Position numbers and translations under genes: made by a program. A DNA stretch of 6,384 nt from Desulfobacteraceae bacterium (GTDB taxonomy: Bacteria; Desulfobacterota; DSM-4660; Desulfatiglandales; Desulfatiglandaceae), in the NCBI GenBank assembly GCA_013203065.1, contig JABMQV010000364.1, positions 1 to 6,384 on the forward strand, in the 5' to 3' direction. The notes under the pieces were generated by a model. It did not search any database and was not told where the DNA came from. It worked only from the letters and a program-made list of their open reading frames with translations. Shown one piece after another: positions 1-6,329 of the stretch (its first letter is position 1; each line of letters opens with the position of its first letter).

Positions 1-188
1 ACGTTTTCTTTGAAGAGGCCTGCGGCTTTATTTCAACCGCCATCTATGACGGCGATGCCATGAAGTATGGCAACACCGTTGAAGGTCCGGCAATAATTGA
101 GCAGGTAACCACCGCTATCGTTGTGCCTCCGGGTTACACCATTGAGGTGGGCCGGTATGGCGATTTCATCATGCAGGTTCCGGAGTAA
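1..188 (+). CDS. Hydantoinase A / acetone carboxylase-type subunit, C-terminal end (partial)
   Basis: Only the last 61 codons are present; the reading frame enters from the left edge (first whole codon at 3) and ends at TAA 186-188. The translated tail contains GPAIIEQVTTAIVVPPGY followed by a VGRYGDFIM stretch. This is the usual closing segment of the HyuA family (N-methylhydantoinase A, 5-oxoprolinase N-terminal half, acetone/acetophenone carboxylase subunits), which are cytosolic ATP-dependent hydrolases or carboxylases. The ATP-binding core is outside the window, so substrate and exact subfamily cannot be told. HyuA proteins usually work with a HyuB partner. None follows, so a partner would have to lie upstream. 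The 345-bp gap to the next gene and a terminator-like hairpin suggest this is the end of a separate operon. The family call is fairly secure from the motif; the function is not. Confidence 0.75.
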   Translation, partial: VFFEEACGFISTAIYDGDAMKYGNTVEGPAIIEQVTTAIVVPPGYTIEVGRYGDFIMQVPE

Positions 189-226
189 AGATTCGGGCCC
201 CTACAACCCGGCTTTGGTTATCCCCG

Positions 227-418
227 GAGAGGATTTAGTCTACTACAATTTGAATGGCTCAAGGAGTGATGGAGTACTGGAGTGATGGAATGTTGAAAGA
301 GCTACATGATCTCCTATGGAGGTAATAGACAAACCCAGTTCCCGGAAACTCACTGCCTTTTATGGTTTTTCCAATACTCCATTACTCCATCACTCCAATA
401 CTCCAGGTCAATCCTCTC
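227..418. repeat. Nested inverted repeat built from 8-bp units
   Basis: The left arm reads as consecutive octamers GGAGTGAT, GGAGTACT, GGAGTGAT, GGAATGTT (263-294). The right arm reads CCAATACT, CCATTACT, CCATCACT, CCAATACT, CC (371-404), the same family on the opposite strand. Bases 263-276 are a perfect 14-bp inverted match to 383-396. Extended, 263-290 pairs with 369-396 with 25 of 28 Watson-Crick pairs plus one possible G-U, around a 78-nt loop. An outer 9-bp inverted repeat, GAGAGGATT (227-235) against AATCCTCTC (410-418), flanks the structure. No coding potential, transposase or convincing target duplication is visible. It may be a dispersed repeat of the REP/MITE kind or a structured RNA; the sequence alone does not decide. 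It fills most of the gene-free stretch 189-533. Confidence 0.7.
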
Positions 419-440
419 AGGCAGAGCCATTTATCGCTGA

Positions 441-470
441 CCTGGCCCTGAGGGCCAGGATTTCTATTTT
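441..470 (+). terminator. Candidate intrinsic terminator
   Basis: CCTGGCCC (441-448) and GGGCCAGG (452-459) form a perfect 8-bp GC-rich stem with a TGA loop, followed by ATTTCTATTTT. The tail is T-rich but interrupted by CTA, so efficiency is uncertain. It lies about 250 nt past the hydantoinase-type gene and just before the promoter candidate of the next gene, a sensible place to separate two operons. Confidence 0.5.
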
Positions 471-473
471 GAA

Positions 474-501
474 TTAAAATTATTGGCCGGTAGGGTATGA
501 T
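474..501 (+). promoter_or_regulatory. Candidate sigma70-type promoter for the nucleotidyltransferase gene
   Basis: TATGAT (496-501) differs from the -10 consensus at one base. TTAAAA (474-479) matches the -35 consensus at four of six positions, with a 16-nt spacer. Transcription would start near 508, giving a 5' leader of about 26 nt before ATG 534. The match is modest and untested; it is favoured by its position between a terminator-like hairpin and a good ribosome binding site. Confidence 0.3.
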
Positions 502-518
502 TGACACTCCCTTGGACG

Positions 519-526
519 GAAAGGGA
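519..526 (+). promoter_or_regulatory. Ribosome binding site for ATG 534
   Basis: The purine run GAAAGGGA ends 7 nt before ATG 534. This favours 534 over the in-frame TTG at 501, which would lie upstream of the predicted transcription start, and over the in-frame ATG at 546. Confidence 0.5.
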
Positions 527-533
527 ATGGGGG

Positions 534-3236
534 ATGAGTTCAGCTATGGGGAAAAAAGAAAATACAAAACAGAGAGAAAAGGAACACCCGGAGCGGATTC
601 ACGGGGACGTCATAACCACCCATATCAATGCTGACTTCGACGCGCTGGCATCCATGATAGCTGCCGCCAAACTTTATCCTGAGGCCGCCCTTGTCTTTCC
701 GGGTTCGCAGGAAAAAAACCTCAGGGACTTCTTCCTTCATTCGACCTCATACATCTTTAACTTCACCAAGATAAAAAGCATTGATTTTGATCAAATAAAG
801 AGATTGATCCTCGTTGATACCCGGCAAAAAAACCGAATTGGTAAATTTGCCGAGCTTGTGGAGAAAGAGGAGGTCGAAATCCATATCTACGACCACCACT
901 CCGACTCCGATGACGATGCCCGTGGCAACCTAGAGGTCATCCGTAAAATCGGCTCCACAACGGCCCTGATCACCAGCCTCATTCGAGAAAAAGGCATTTC
1001 AATATCCCCTGATGAAGCAACCGTTATGTGTTTGGGGATTCATGAAGACACCGGGTCCTTTACTTTTTCCTCCACAAAGGCGGAAGACTACGAAGCGGCC
1101 GCGTGGCTGACGGATCAGGGGGCAGACCATAATATCATATCGGACATGCTTACAAGGGAACTTACCGCAGAGCAGGTTTGGCTTCTGAATGATCTTACCC
1201 AGGCGGCCACCACCAGGGTCATAGCGGGTATAGAGATTGTCATAACCAAGGTCGTCAGGGACGAATATGTTGGGGATTTTGCTGTACTCGTCCACAAATT
1301 CATGGAGATGGAGAACCTTAACGTAGTCTTTGCCTTGGCCCAAATGGAGGACCGGATCCATCTGGTGGCGCGAAGCCGCATCGATGAGGTCAACGCGGCA
1401 GAAATTGCCCTTGCCCTCGGTGGAGGAGGGCATCCCCAGGCAGCGTCAGCCACCATCAAGAACAAGACCCTTGCCCAGGCAGAAAGATCCTTGCAAGCCC
1501 TGTTGAGAAGCAGGATCAATCCCACAAAGAAGGCCAAGGATATGATGTCCTCACCGGTCATCCATGTCTCTCCACAAGACCCCATCAAAAAGGCCGCCGG
1601 TTTGATGACCCGGTACAACATCAATGTGCTTCTGGTTATGGATGAAAAGGATATCCTGAGGGGATACGTTACGAGGCAGATTGTTGAAAAAGCAGTTTTT
1701 TTTGGCCTTGAGGATGTCAAGGTAAACGATTACATGAATATCGAATTTTCTAAAATCCATCCCAATGCCTCTCTCAAGGAAGTTCAGGAATTGATCATTA
1801 GAAAGAAACTGAGGGTCCTCCCGGTTGTGGAAGACGGGAAGGTGCTTGGCGTCATTACCAGGACGGACCTCCTAAACATCCTTCTGGGCGATCCGTTGAT
1901 CCCTGAATTTCTCTATGATTCCAAAAACGCTTCCCATTTCATAAGAAAGAAAAATATGGCGGCGCTTCTCAAGGAAAGGCTGCCAAAAAAGGTCATTAAA
2001 CTCCTCAAAAATTTTGGTCAAACTGCTGATATGCTCGGATATAACGTCTATCTTGTAGGCGGTTTGGTGAGAGACGTATTTCTGAGACGTGAAAACCTGG
2101 ACGTAGACATTGTTATTGAAGGGGACGGCATCAAGTTTGCCCACGAATTTTCGGAACATTATGATGCCCGGGTTAGGAGTCACCCAAAGTTCGGAACCGC
2201 CGTACTCATCTTTCCCGATGGTTTCAAGGTGGATGTGGCCACGGCCCGGATGGAATACTACGAATCGCCCGGAGCCCCTCCCATCGTTGAGACCAGCTCC
2301 TTGAAATTGGACCTCTACAGGCGCGATTTTACCGTTAACACCCTCGCCATTAAGCTTAACAAGAGGAACTATGGAATCCTCATAGACTACTTCGGGGCCC
2401 AAGAGGACATCAAGGAGAAGGTACTGAGGGTCCTGCATAACCTGAGCTTTGTTGAAGACCCCACACGGGTGTTGCGCGCCATCAGGTTTGAACAGAGATT
2501 CGGGTTTAAAATCGGTAAGCTGACCCTTGCCCTGGTCAAAAATGCAGTGAAGACCAATTGTTTTAAAGACGTTTCCGGCCGTCGGCTCTTTCTGGAACTC
2601 AAACTTATCCTGAAGGAACAGGACCCCGTAAAGGCCATAGAGAGGATGAATGAATTTGATATGCTTCAGCTTATCTCCCCGAAAATCCGACTGACCGAAG
2701 GCCTTCGTAGCCTCCTGGAAGAGATAAGGAAGGTCCTGGCCTGGTATAACCTCCTTTATCTGGAAGAGCCCCTGAAACCATGGAAGGTTTACTGGCATGG
2801 CCTCTGTACTCCCCTTGACGCCAAGGCCCTGAGGGCGTTGGCCCAAAGGATGGGGATCCTGGATATGAAAGATGGAAGGTTCATCTCCCAGAGACAAGAC
2901 GAAGAGAAACTCATGGATTCTCTTTATAAATTTAGCGGTGACAACTATCGGCTCTATACTTTGCTTCTCCCCTATGGTACAGAGACATTGCTCTATCTCA
3001 TGGCAAAGACAGGCAATGAAAACATCAGGCGGCTTATTTCAAATTATTTCACCAGGCTTAAGGGCATAAAAACTCAACTGAGAGGAAAGGATCTGGTACG
3101 TATGGGCCTTGAGCCTGGCCCGGTTTTTAAGAAAATCTTCGACAGCCTCCTGGAGGCCCGGCTAAACAACCTGATAAAGACCAGAGAGGACGAGGTTAGG
3201 TTTGTGCAAGAAAATTGGCAACCATCAATGAGCTAA
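534..3236 (+). CDS. DHH phosphoesterase-CBS-tRNA nucleotidyltransferase fusion (CCA- or A-adding)
   Basis: This 900-residue cytosolic protein has three modules. Residues 27-320 are a DHH/DHHA1 phosphoesterase with its metal-site motifs intact: HINADFD (D34, D36), VDT (D95), DHH (120-122), EDTG (D172) and GGGGHPQAA (296-304). Residues 334-390 and 397-450 are two CBS domains, which usually bind adenine nucleotides. From about 505 there is a class II nucleotidyltransferase: LVGGLVRD (507-514), the catalytic DVD (D523, D525), RRDFTVNTLA (596-605) and EDPTR (641-645), which matches the EDxxR nucleotide-selecting motif of CCA-adding enzymes. The helical tail should bind tRNA. By family, the polymerase builds or repairs tRNA 3' CCA. 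Related DHH-CBS fusions occur in lineages that split C- and A-addition between two enzymes, so it may add only A, or act as poly(A) polymerase. ATG 534 is chosen for its Shine-Dalgarno; TTG 501 (911 aa) and ATG 546 (896 aa) are alternatives. trpS follows after 53 nt. Confidence 0.9.
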   Translation: MSSAMGKKENTKQREKEHPERIHGDVITTHINADFDALASMIAAAKLYPEAALVFPGSQEKNLRDFFLHSTSYIFNFTKIKSIDFDQIKRLILVDTRQKNRIGKFAELVEKEEVEIHIYDHHSDSDDDARGNLEVIRKIGSTTALITSLIREKGISISPDEATVMCLGIHEDTGSFTFSSTKAEDYEAAAWLTDQGADHNIISDMLTRELTAEQVWLLNDLTQAATTRVIAGIEIVITKVVRDEYVGDFAVLVHKFMEMENLNVVFALAQMEDRIHLVARSRIDEVNAAEIALALGGGGHPQAASATIKNKTLAQAERSLQALLRSRINPTKKAKDMMSSPVIHVSPQDPIKKAAGLMTRYNINVLLVMDEKDILRGYVTRQIVEKAVFFGLEDVKVNDYMNIEFSKIHPNASLKEVQELIIRKKLRVLPVVEDGKVLGVITRTDLLNILLGDPLIPEFLYDSKNASHFIRKKNMAALLKERLPKKVIKLLKNFGQTADMLGYNVYLVGGLVRDVFLRRENLDVDIVIEGDGIKFAHEFSEHYDARVRSHPKFGTAVLIFPDGFKVDVATARMEYYESPGAPPIVETSSLKLDLYRRDFTVNTLAIKLNKRNYGILIDYFGAQEDIKEKVLRVLHNLSFVEDPTRVLRAIRFEQRFGFKIGKLTLALVKNAVKTNCFKDVSGRRLFLELKLILKEQDPVKAIERMNEFDMLQLISPKIRLTEGLRSLLEEIRKVLAWYNLLYLEEPLKPWKVYWHGLCTPLDAKALRALAQRMGILDMKDGRFISQRQDEEKLMDSLYKFSGDNYRLYTLLLPYGTETLLYLMAKTGNENIRRLISNYFTRLKGIKTQLRGKDLVRMGLEPGPVFKKIFDSLLEARLNNLIKTREDEVRFVQENWQPSMS

Positions 3237-3256
3237 GGGCCTGCGCAGGCCCTTAG
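3233..3256. repeat. Perfect 24-bp palindrome covering the stop codon
   Basis: CTAAGGGCCTGC (3233-3244) is followed directly by its exact reverse complement (3245-3256). The TAA stop (3234-3236) lies inside the left arm. In RNA it would fold as a 10-bp stem with a GCGC loop. No T-tract follows on either strand (AAAAATAG on +), so it is not a standard intrinsic terminator. It sits 33 nt before the trpS start. It could be a processing or stability hairpin, or an operator-like dyad. Confidence 0.7.
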
Positions 3257-3289
3257 AAAAATAGAAATCGGAAAAAGGAACTTGGACGG

Positions 3290-4282
3290 ATGACAAAAAA
3301 GAAAATCGTTAGCGGAATGAGGCCCACAGGGAGAATCCACCTGGGACACTTACATGGGGCGCTTCTCAACTGGAAGCGGCTTCAGGATGAATACGAATGT
3401 TTCTATTTCATAGCGGACTGGCATGCCTTGACCAGTGAATATGCCCACCCCCATATTATCGGTGAAACCGTATATGATATTGTGATCGACTGGATTTCCA
3501 TGGGGCTTGATCCGGAGGTCTCAACCTTTTTTATCCAGTCGCAGTTAAAAGAGCACGCTGAGCTCCATCTCATCTTTTCCATGATCACTCCCCTCCCCTG
3601 GTTGGAGAGGAACCCCACCTATAAGGAACAGCTCCGTGAACTGACGCAGAAAGATGTCTACACCTATGGATTCTTGGGGTATCCTGTGCTCCAGGCCGCT
3701 GACATCCTTATGTATAAGGCAAACGGGGTTCCGGTGGGCGAAGATCAAGCCCCCCACGTTGAACTCACCAGGGAAATTGCACGCCGATTCAACCACCTCT
3801 ATGGCGAGTTATTCCCCATTCCCGATGTGCTCCTTACGCCCACCACATCGAAACTTCTGGGAATTGACCGTAGGAAGATGAGCAAGAGCTATGGTAATGC
3901 CATATACCTCACTGACACAGATGAAGAGATCCTCAAGAAGGTCGGCGAGATGATTACCGATCCGCAAAGGGCCAGGAGAACGGATCCTGGCGACCCGGAT
4001 ATCTGCAATGTCTTCTCCTATCATGAGATATATACTGATCCTGAAACTGTCCAAAGAATCAGCGGCGAATGCCGATCGGCCAAGATCGGCTGTGTGGATT
4101 GCAAAAAGATGATGGTTTCCAGCCTACGGCAAGGCCTTGAACCTCTCAGGGAAAGAAGAAGGGAACTCGTGGCCAATATGGAAAGGGTCAAAGAAATTAT
4201 GGCTGAGGGCAATAGCCGAGCCAGTGCCATATGTAGGGAGACCATGGGCGAGGTGAGAGAGGCCGTTGGGCTACGAAGTTAG
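3290..4282 (+). CDS. trpS: Tryptophanyl-tRNA synthetase, probable [4Fe-4S] type
   Basis: This 330-residue class I aminoacyl-tRNA synthetase charges tRNA-Trp with tryptophan using ATP in the cytosol, and its length is normal for bacterial TrpRS. The N-terminus has GMRPTGRIHLGHLHGA, with HLGH (17-20) as the HIGH-type signature. GVPVGEDQAPHVELTREIA (146-164) is the conserved substrate-pocket region, and KMSKS (196-200) is the second ATP-binding signature. In the C-terminal helical domain C239, C261, C268 and C271 form C-x21-C-x6-C-x2-C. This is nearly the spacing known to hold a [4Fe-4S] cluster near the anticodon-binding region of Thermotoga maritima TrpRS. Cluster binding here is inferred. An AAGGA (3275-3279) lies 10 nt before the ATG. 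The 3' end overlaps scpA by 17 nt. No tryptophan-codon-rich leader or T-box was seen upstream, so regulation through the operon promoter is the simplest reading. Confidence 0.95.
   Translation: MTKKKIVSGMRPTGRIHLGHLHGALLNWKRLQDEYECFYFIADWHALTSEYAHPHIIGETVYDIVIDWISMGLDPEVSTFFIQSQLKEHAELHLIFSMITPLPWLERNPTYKEQLRELTQKDVYTYGFLGYPVLQAADILMYKANGVPVGEDQAPHVELTREIARRFNHLYGELFPIPDVLLTPTTSKLLGIDRRKMSKSYGNAIYLTDTDEEILKKVGEMITDPQRARRTDPGDPDICNVFSYHEIYTDPETVQRISGECRSAKIGCVDCKKMMVSSLRQGLEPLRERRRELVANMERVKEIMAEGNSRASAICRETMGEVREAVGLRS
4251..4256 (+). promoter_or_regulatory. Ribosome binding site inside trpS that sets the scpA start
   Basis: AGGTGA matches the anti-Shine-Dalgarno complement and lies 9 nt before TTG 4266. 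An in-frame TGA at 4254-4256 rules out any start further upstream, so TTG is the first possible start codon. Confidence 0.55.
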
Positions 4283-5030
4283 GCTGGAAATATTTGAGGG
4301 TCCTCTGGACCTGTTGCTTCATCTCATCCACAAGAATGAGGTGGATATCTTTGATATCCCAATTGCAACAATAACCGATCAATATCTGGCATATCTGGAC
4401 ATGATGAAGACCCTAAATATAGACATGGCCGGCGATTTCCTGGTAATGGCATCGACACTGATCCACATAAAATCAAGGCTGTTGCTCCCAGATTCAAAAG
4501 AAGAGCAAGAGGAAGAGATATTCAATGAGATCACGCAACCACTCCTGGAATACATCCGCCTTAGAGACGCCGCTCAAGATATGTCCGATAGGGAACTCCT
4601 GGACAGAGATGTCTTTGCCAGGCACGTGCCACCCTATTTACAAGGGCAGTTGGGGGATGAAGAACCTCAGTTGGACGTCAACCTCTTTCAATTGATCGAT
4701 GCATTCAGGAGAATCATGGAGCAGCGGTTGCCCGGTGCTCAGCTAAGCTTTCAACCCGAAGAATGGTCGGTGAAGGAAAAGACGGAAATTATCATTGCCC
4801 ACCTCAAAAAAAAGGGGACTATATTCTTTTACGAGCTTTTTGCGGAAGACCGGTCTGTCTCGGAATTCATCGTCTCATTTCTGGCCTTGTTGGAACTGGT
4901 TCACAGGGGCCTTGTAAAGGTATTTCAGCCAACCCTCGAAAGTGACATTCGGTTGACCCTTTCCTTTGGGGGGAAAGAAGAAAATGACACCTTAGGTAGC
5001 AATGGACAAACCGCTCAAATTGATCGTTGA
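4266..5030 (+). CDS. scpA: Segregation and condensation protein A (kleisin)
   Basis: ScpA is the kleisin subunit that, with ScpB, closes the SMC ring and takes part in chromosome compaction and segregation on the nucleoid. The 254 residues are a normal family length. The N-terminal helical domain, which contacts the SMC neck, opens with YEVRLEIFEGPLDLLLHLI (3-21) and continues with DFLVMASTLIHIKSRLLLP (57-75), both hallmark segments. An acidic linker (EEQEEEIF, 79-86) and a central ScpB-binding region follow. Residues 168-232 look like the C-terminal winged helix that binds the SMC head (IIAHLKKKG, LALLELVHRGLV). The start is TTG at 4266, because the frame is closed just upstream by TGA and the family motif begins two residues later. 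It overlaps trpS by 17 nt and scpB by 29 nt, which suggests translational coupling. A short polar tail after about 233 is probably disordered. Confidence 0.95.
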   Translation: MGYEVRLEIFEGPLDLLLHLIHKNEVDIFDIPIATITDQYLAYLDMMKTLNIDMAGDFLVMASTLIHIKSRLLLPDSKEEQEEEIFNEITQPLLEYIRLRDAAQDMSDRELLDRDVFARHVPPYLQGQLGDEEPQLDVNLFQLIDAFRRIMEQRLPGAQLSFQPEEWSVKEKTEIIIAHLKKKGTIFFYELFAEDRSVSEFIVSFLALLELVHRGLVKVFQPTLESDIRLTLSFGGKEENDTLGSNGQTAQIDR

Positions 5031-5583
5031 GGCCCTTCTGTTCGCAACAGACAAACCGTTGAGTGCAGGTGAAATAAATGGCTGGCTATCAGAGGAGACC
5101 CAACCCAATATCGGGCAGGCCCTAAAAGAGCTTCAGGCAGAATACGATGCCATGGCAAGGAGTTTTGTCCTCAAAGAGGTGGCCGGGGGCTACCAGTTCA
5201 GGACAAGTTCCGGGTATTCACCCTACGTGCTTCGGATGCTCAAGACCTCCCCCACCAGGCTCTCCCGTCCCTCCCTGGAGACCTTGGCAATCATAGCCTA
5301 CAAGCAACCCATTCTCAGGCAGGAAATCGAAAGGTTAAGGGGGGTGGATGTGGGAGGAATCCTTAGGACCCTGCTGGAAAAGGGTCTGATCAGGATCATG
5401 GGCCGGAAAAGCCTACCAGGAAGGCCCCTAATCTATGGGACAACCAAGAGATTCCTCGAAGTATTTGATCTCAAAGATATTAAATCACTGCCAAAATTGA
5501 AAGAGATAAAGGATTTTGGATTTGATGAACAGGAAACCTCCCCAGCAGCCCCTCCCTCCTCATTTGAAGACACAGAGGCTTAA
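5002..5583 (+). CDS. scpB: Segregation and condensation protein B
   Basis: ScpB is the dimeric winged-helix partner of ScpA in the SMC-ScpAB complex. The 193 residues show a first winged helix (about 1-75, with LIVEALLFATDKPLSAGEI at 7-25 and GGYQFRTS at 62-69). A second follows at about 85-160, with the very conserved LSRPSLETLAIIAYKQPI (87-104) and GRKSLPGRPLIYGTT (134-148). This matches the usual ScpB size and order. The C-terminus (about 172-193) is acidic, rich in Pro and Ser, and probably disordered. ATG 5002 lies inside the scpA 3' end and has only a weak Shine-Dalgarno (TTAGGT, 4992-4997), so its translation probably depends on ribosomes ending scpA. The last 59 nt overlap the next gene. 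Confidence 0.95.
   Translation: MDKPLKLIVEALLFATDKPLSAGEINGWLSEETQPNIGQALKELQAEYDAMARSFVLKEVAGGYQFRTSSGYSPYVLRMLKTSPTRLSRPSLETLAIIAYKQPILRQEIERLRGVDVGGILRTLLEKGLIRIMGRKSLPGRPLIYGTTKRFLEVFDLKDIKSLPKLKEIKDFGFDEQETSPAAPPSSFEDTEA
5508..5513 (+). promoter_or_regulatory. Ribosome binding site inside scpB for the rluB-like gene
   Basis: AAAGGA lies 11 nt before ATG 5525 but only 2 nt before the in-frame TTG at 5516. This favours ATG 5525 as the start. Confidence 0.4.
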
Positions 5584-6292
5584 CCAGGCGCTTTCCTCCG
5601 CCGGCCTCACCTCGAGGCGCAAAGCAGACGAGTGGATCAAATCAGGGCGGGTGACCGTCAATGGAAAATTGGTCACCGAGCCGGGTCTCCGGGTCATCTG
5701 GGGTCGGGATCGCGTTTACGTGGACGGTCAGGAGGTTTCACCTCCCGCCGAAAGACTATATATCATGCTCAACAAGCCTTTTGGATATATATGTTCCTTC
5801 AACGACCCCGAGGGGAGACCCGTGGTGACTGATCTGTTAAAGGAGATCCCCCAAAGGGTCTACCCGGTGGGACGGCTGGATTTTGATACCCTTGGATTGC
5901 TGCTCCTGACCAATGACGGTGAATGGACCTACCGCCTCTCTCATCCCCGTTTTAAGGTGCCCCGCACCTACAAGGTAACTGTTGCCGGAAATATGACCGA
6001 CGAGGCCTTGAGGAAATTGAGAAGAGGTGTTCCTCTGGAGGATGGGCCCAGCGGACCCTCGGTGGCGACTTTTATCAGTCGTAAAGAAAAACAGACCCTT
6101 GTGAGAATGACGATTACCCGTGGGAAATCACGGCAGGTGAGACGTATGTTTCAGGCAGTGGACTCCCAGGTTATTCATCTCATAAGGACCGGATTCGGCA
6201 CCCTCTGGCTTGATGATCTAAAGGTTGGCCACTATCGTCACCTGGAAACCAAAGAGGTGGACAGGATGAAAAAGCTGGTAAAGATGGCGTGA
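5525..6292 (+). CDS. rluB: RsuA/RluB-family rRNA pseudouridine synthase
   Basis: This cytosolic enzyme should convert uridine to pseudouridine in rRNA. The 255 residues begin with a proline-rich tail (1-14). An S4 RNA-binding domain follows at about 17-64 (RLNQALSSAGLTSRRKADEW, then GRVTVNG). The RsuA-type catalytic domain comes next, with LNKPFGY (82-88), GRLDFDTLGLLLLTNDG (116-132; catalytic Asp D119) and TRGKSRQVRRMF (198-209). The position right after scpAB, typical of bacterial rluB, makes RluB (23S rRNA, around U2605 in E. coli numbering) more likely than RsuA (16S) or RluE/RluF, but sequence alone does not settle the target. ATG 5525 is chosen for its AAAGGA; TTG 5516 would add three residues. 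The gene overlaps scpB by 59 nt. A T-run (6294-6299) follows the stop, but without a preceding hairpin. Confidence 0.88.
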   Translation: MNRKPPQQPLPPHLKTQRLNQALSSAGLTSRRKADEWIKSGRVTVNGKLVTEPGLRVIWGRDRVYVDGQEVSPPAERLYIMLNKPFGYICSFNDPEGRPVVTDLLKEIPQRVYPVGRLDFDTLGLLLLTNDGEWTYRLSHPRFKVPRTYKVTVAGNMTDEALRKLRRGVPLEDGPSGPSVATFISRKEKQTLVRMTITRGKSRQVRRMFQAVDSQVIHLIRTGFGTLWLDDLKVGHYRHLETKEVDRMKKLVKMA

Positions 6293-6329
6293 ATTTTTTG
6301 TTTGCAGGCCCCCCGGTAATGTTGTATAG

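Noticed and set aside
269..325. 18-codon ORF (MEYWSDGMLKELHDLLWR) preceded by AAGGAG, considered as a leader peptide
   Set aside because: The first half is simply the octamer repeat translated, the Shine-Dalgarno is only about 2 nt from the ATG, and the two Trp codons lie too far from trpS to suggest attenuation.
501..506. TTGACA as a perfect -35 box
   Set aside because: The sequence 16-18 nt downstream is G-rich (around GGAATGGGGG) with nothing like a -10 box, and a start there would fall inside or after the ribosome binding site.
501..533. Extension of the nucleotidyltransferase fusion to TTG 501
   Set aside because: The extra 11 residues precede any family similarity, no Shine-Dalgarno precedes TTG 501, and the -10 candidate overlaps it.
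1872..2897. Long antisense open frame of 341 codons opposite the nucleotidyltransferase gene
   Set aside because: It lies wholly inside a gene with intact family motifs, has no recognisable domain, and is explained by codon bias of the sense strand. The antisense frames at 1115-1720 and 999-1433 are rejected for the same reason.
3281..3290. CTTGGACGGA occurs just before trpS and also at 511-520 before the upstream gene
   Set aside because: A 10-base match is expected several times by chance in 6.4 kb, and its distance to the start codon differs between the two sites.
6294..6320. T-run after the rluB-like gene as an intrinsic terminator
   Set aside because: No GC-rich inverted repeat precedes the T-run; the C-run after it does not pair with nearby sequence in a convincing stem.
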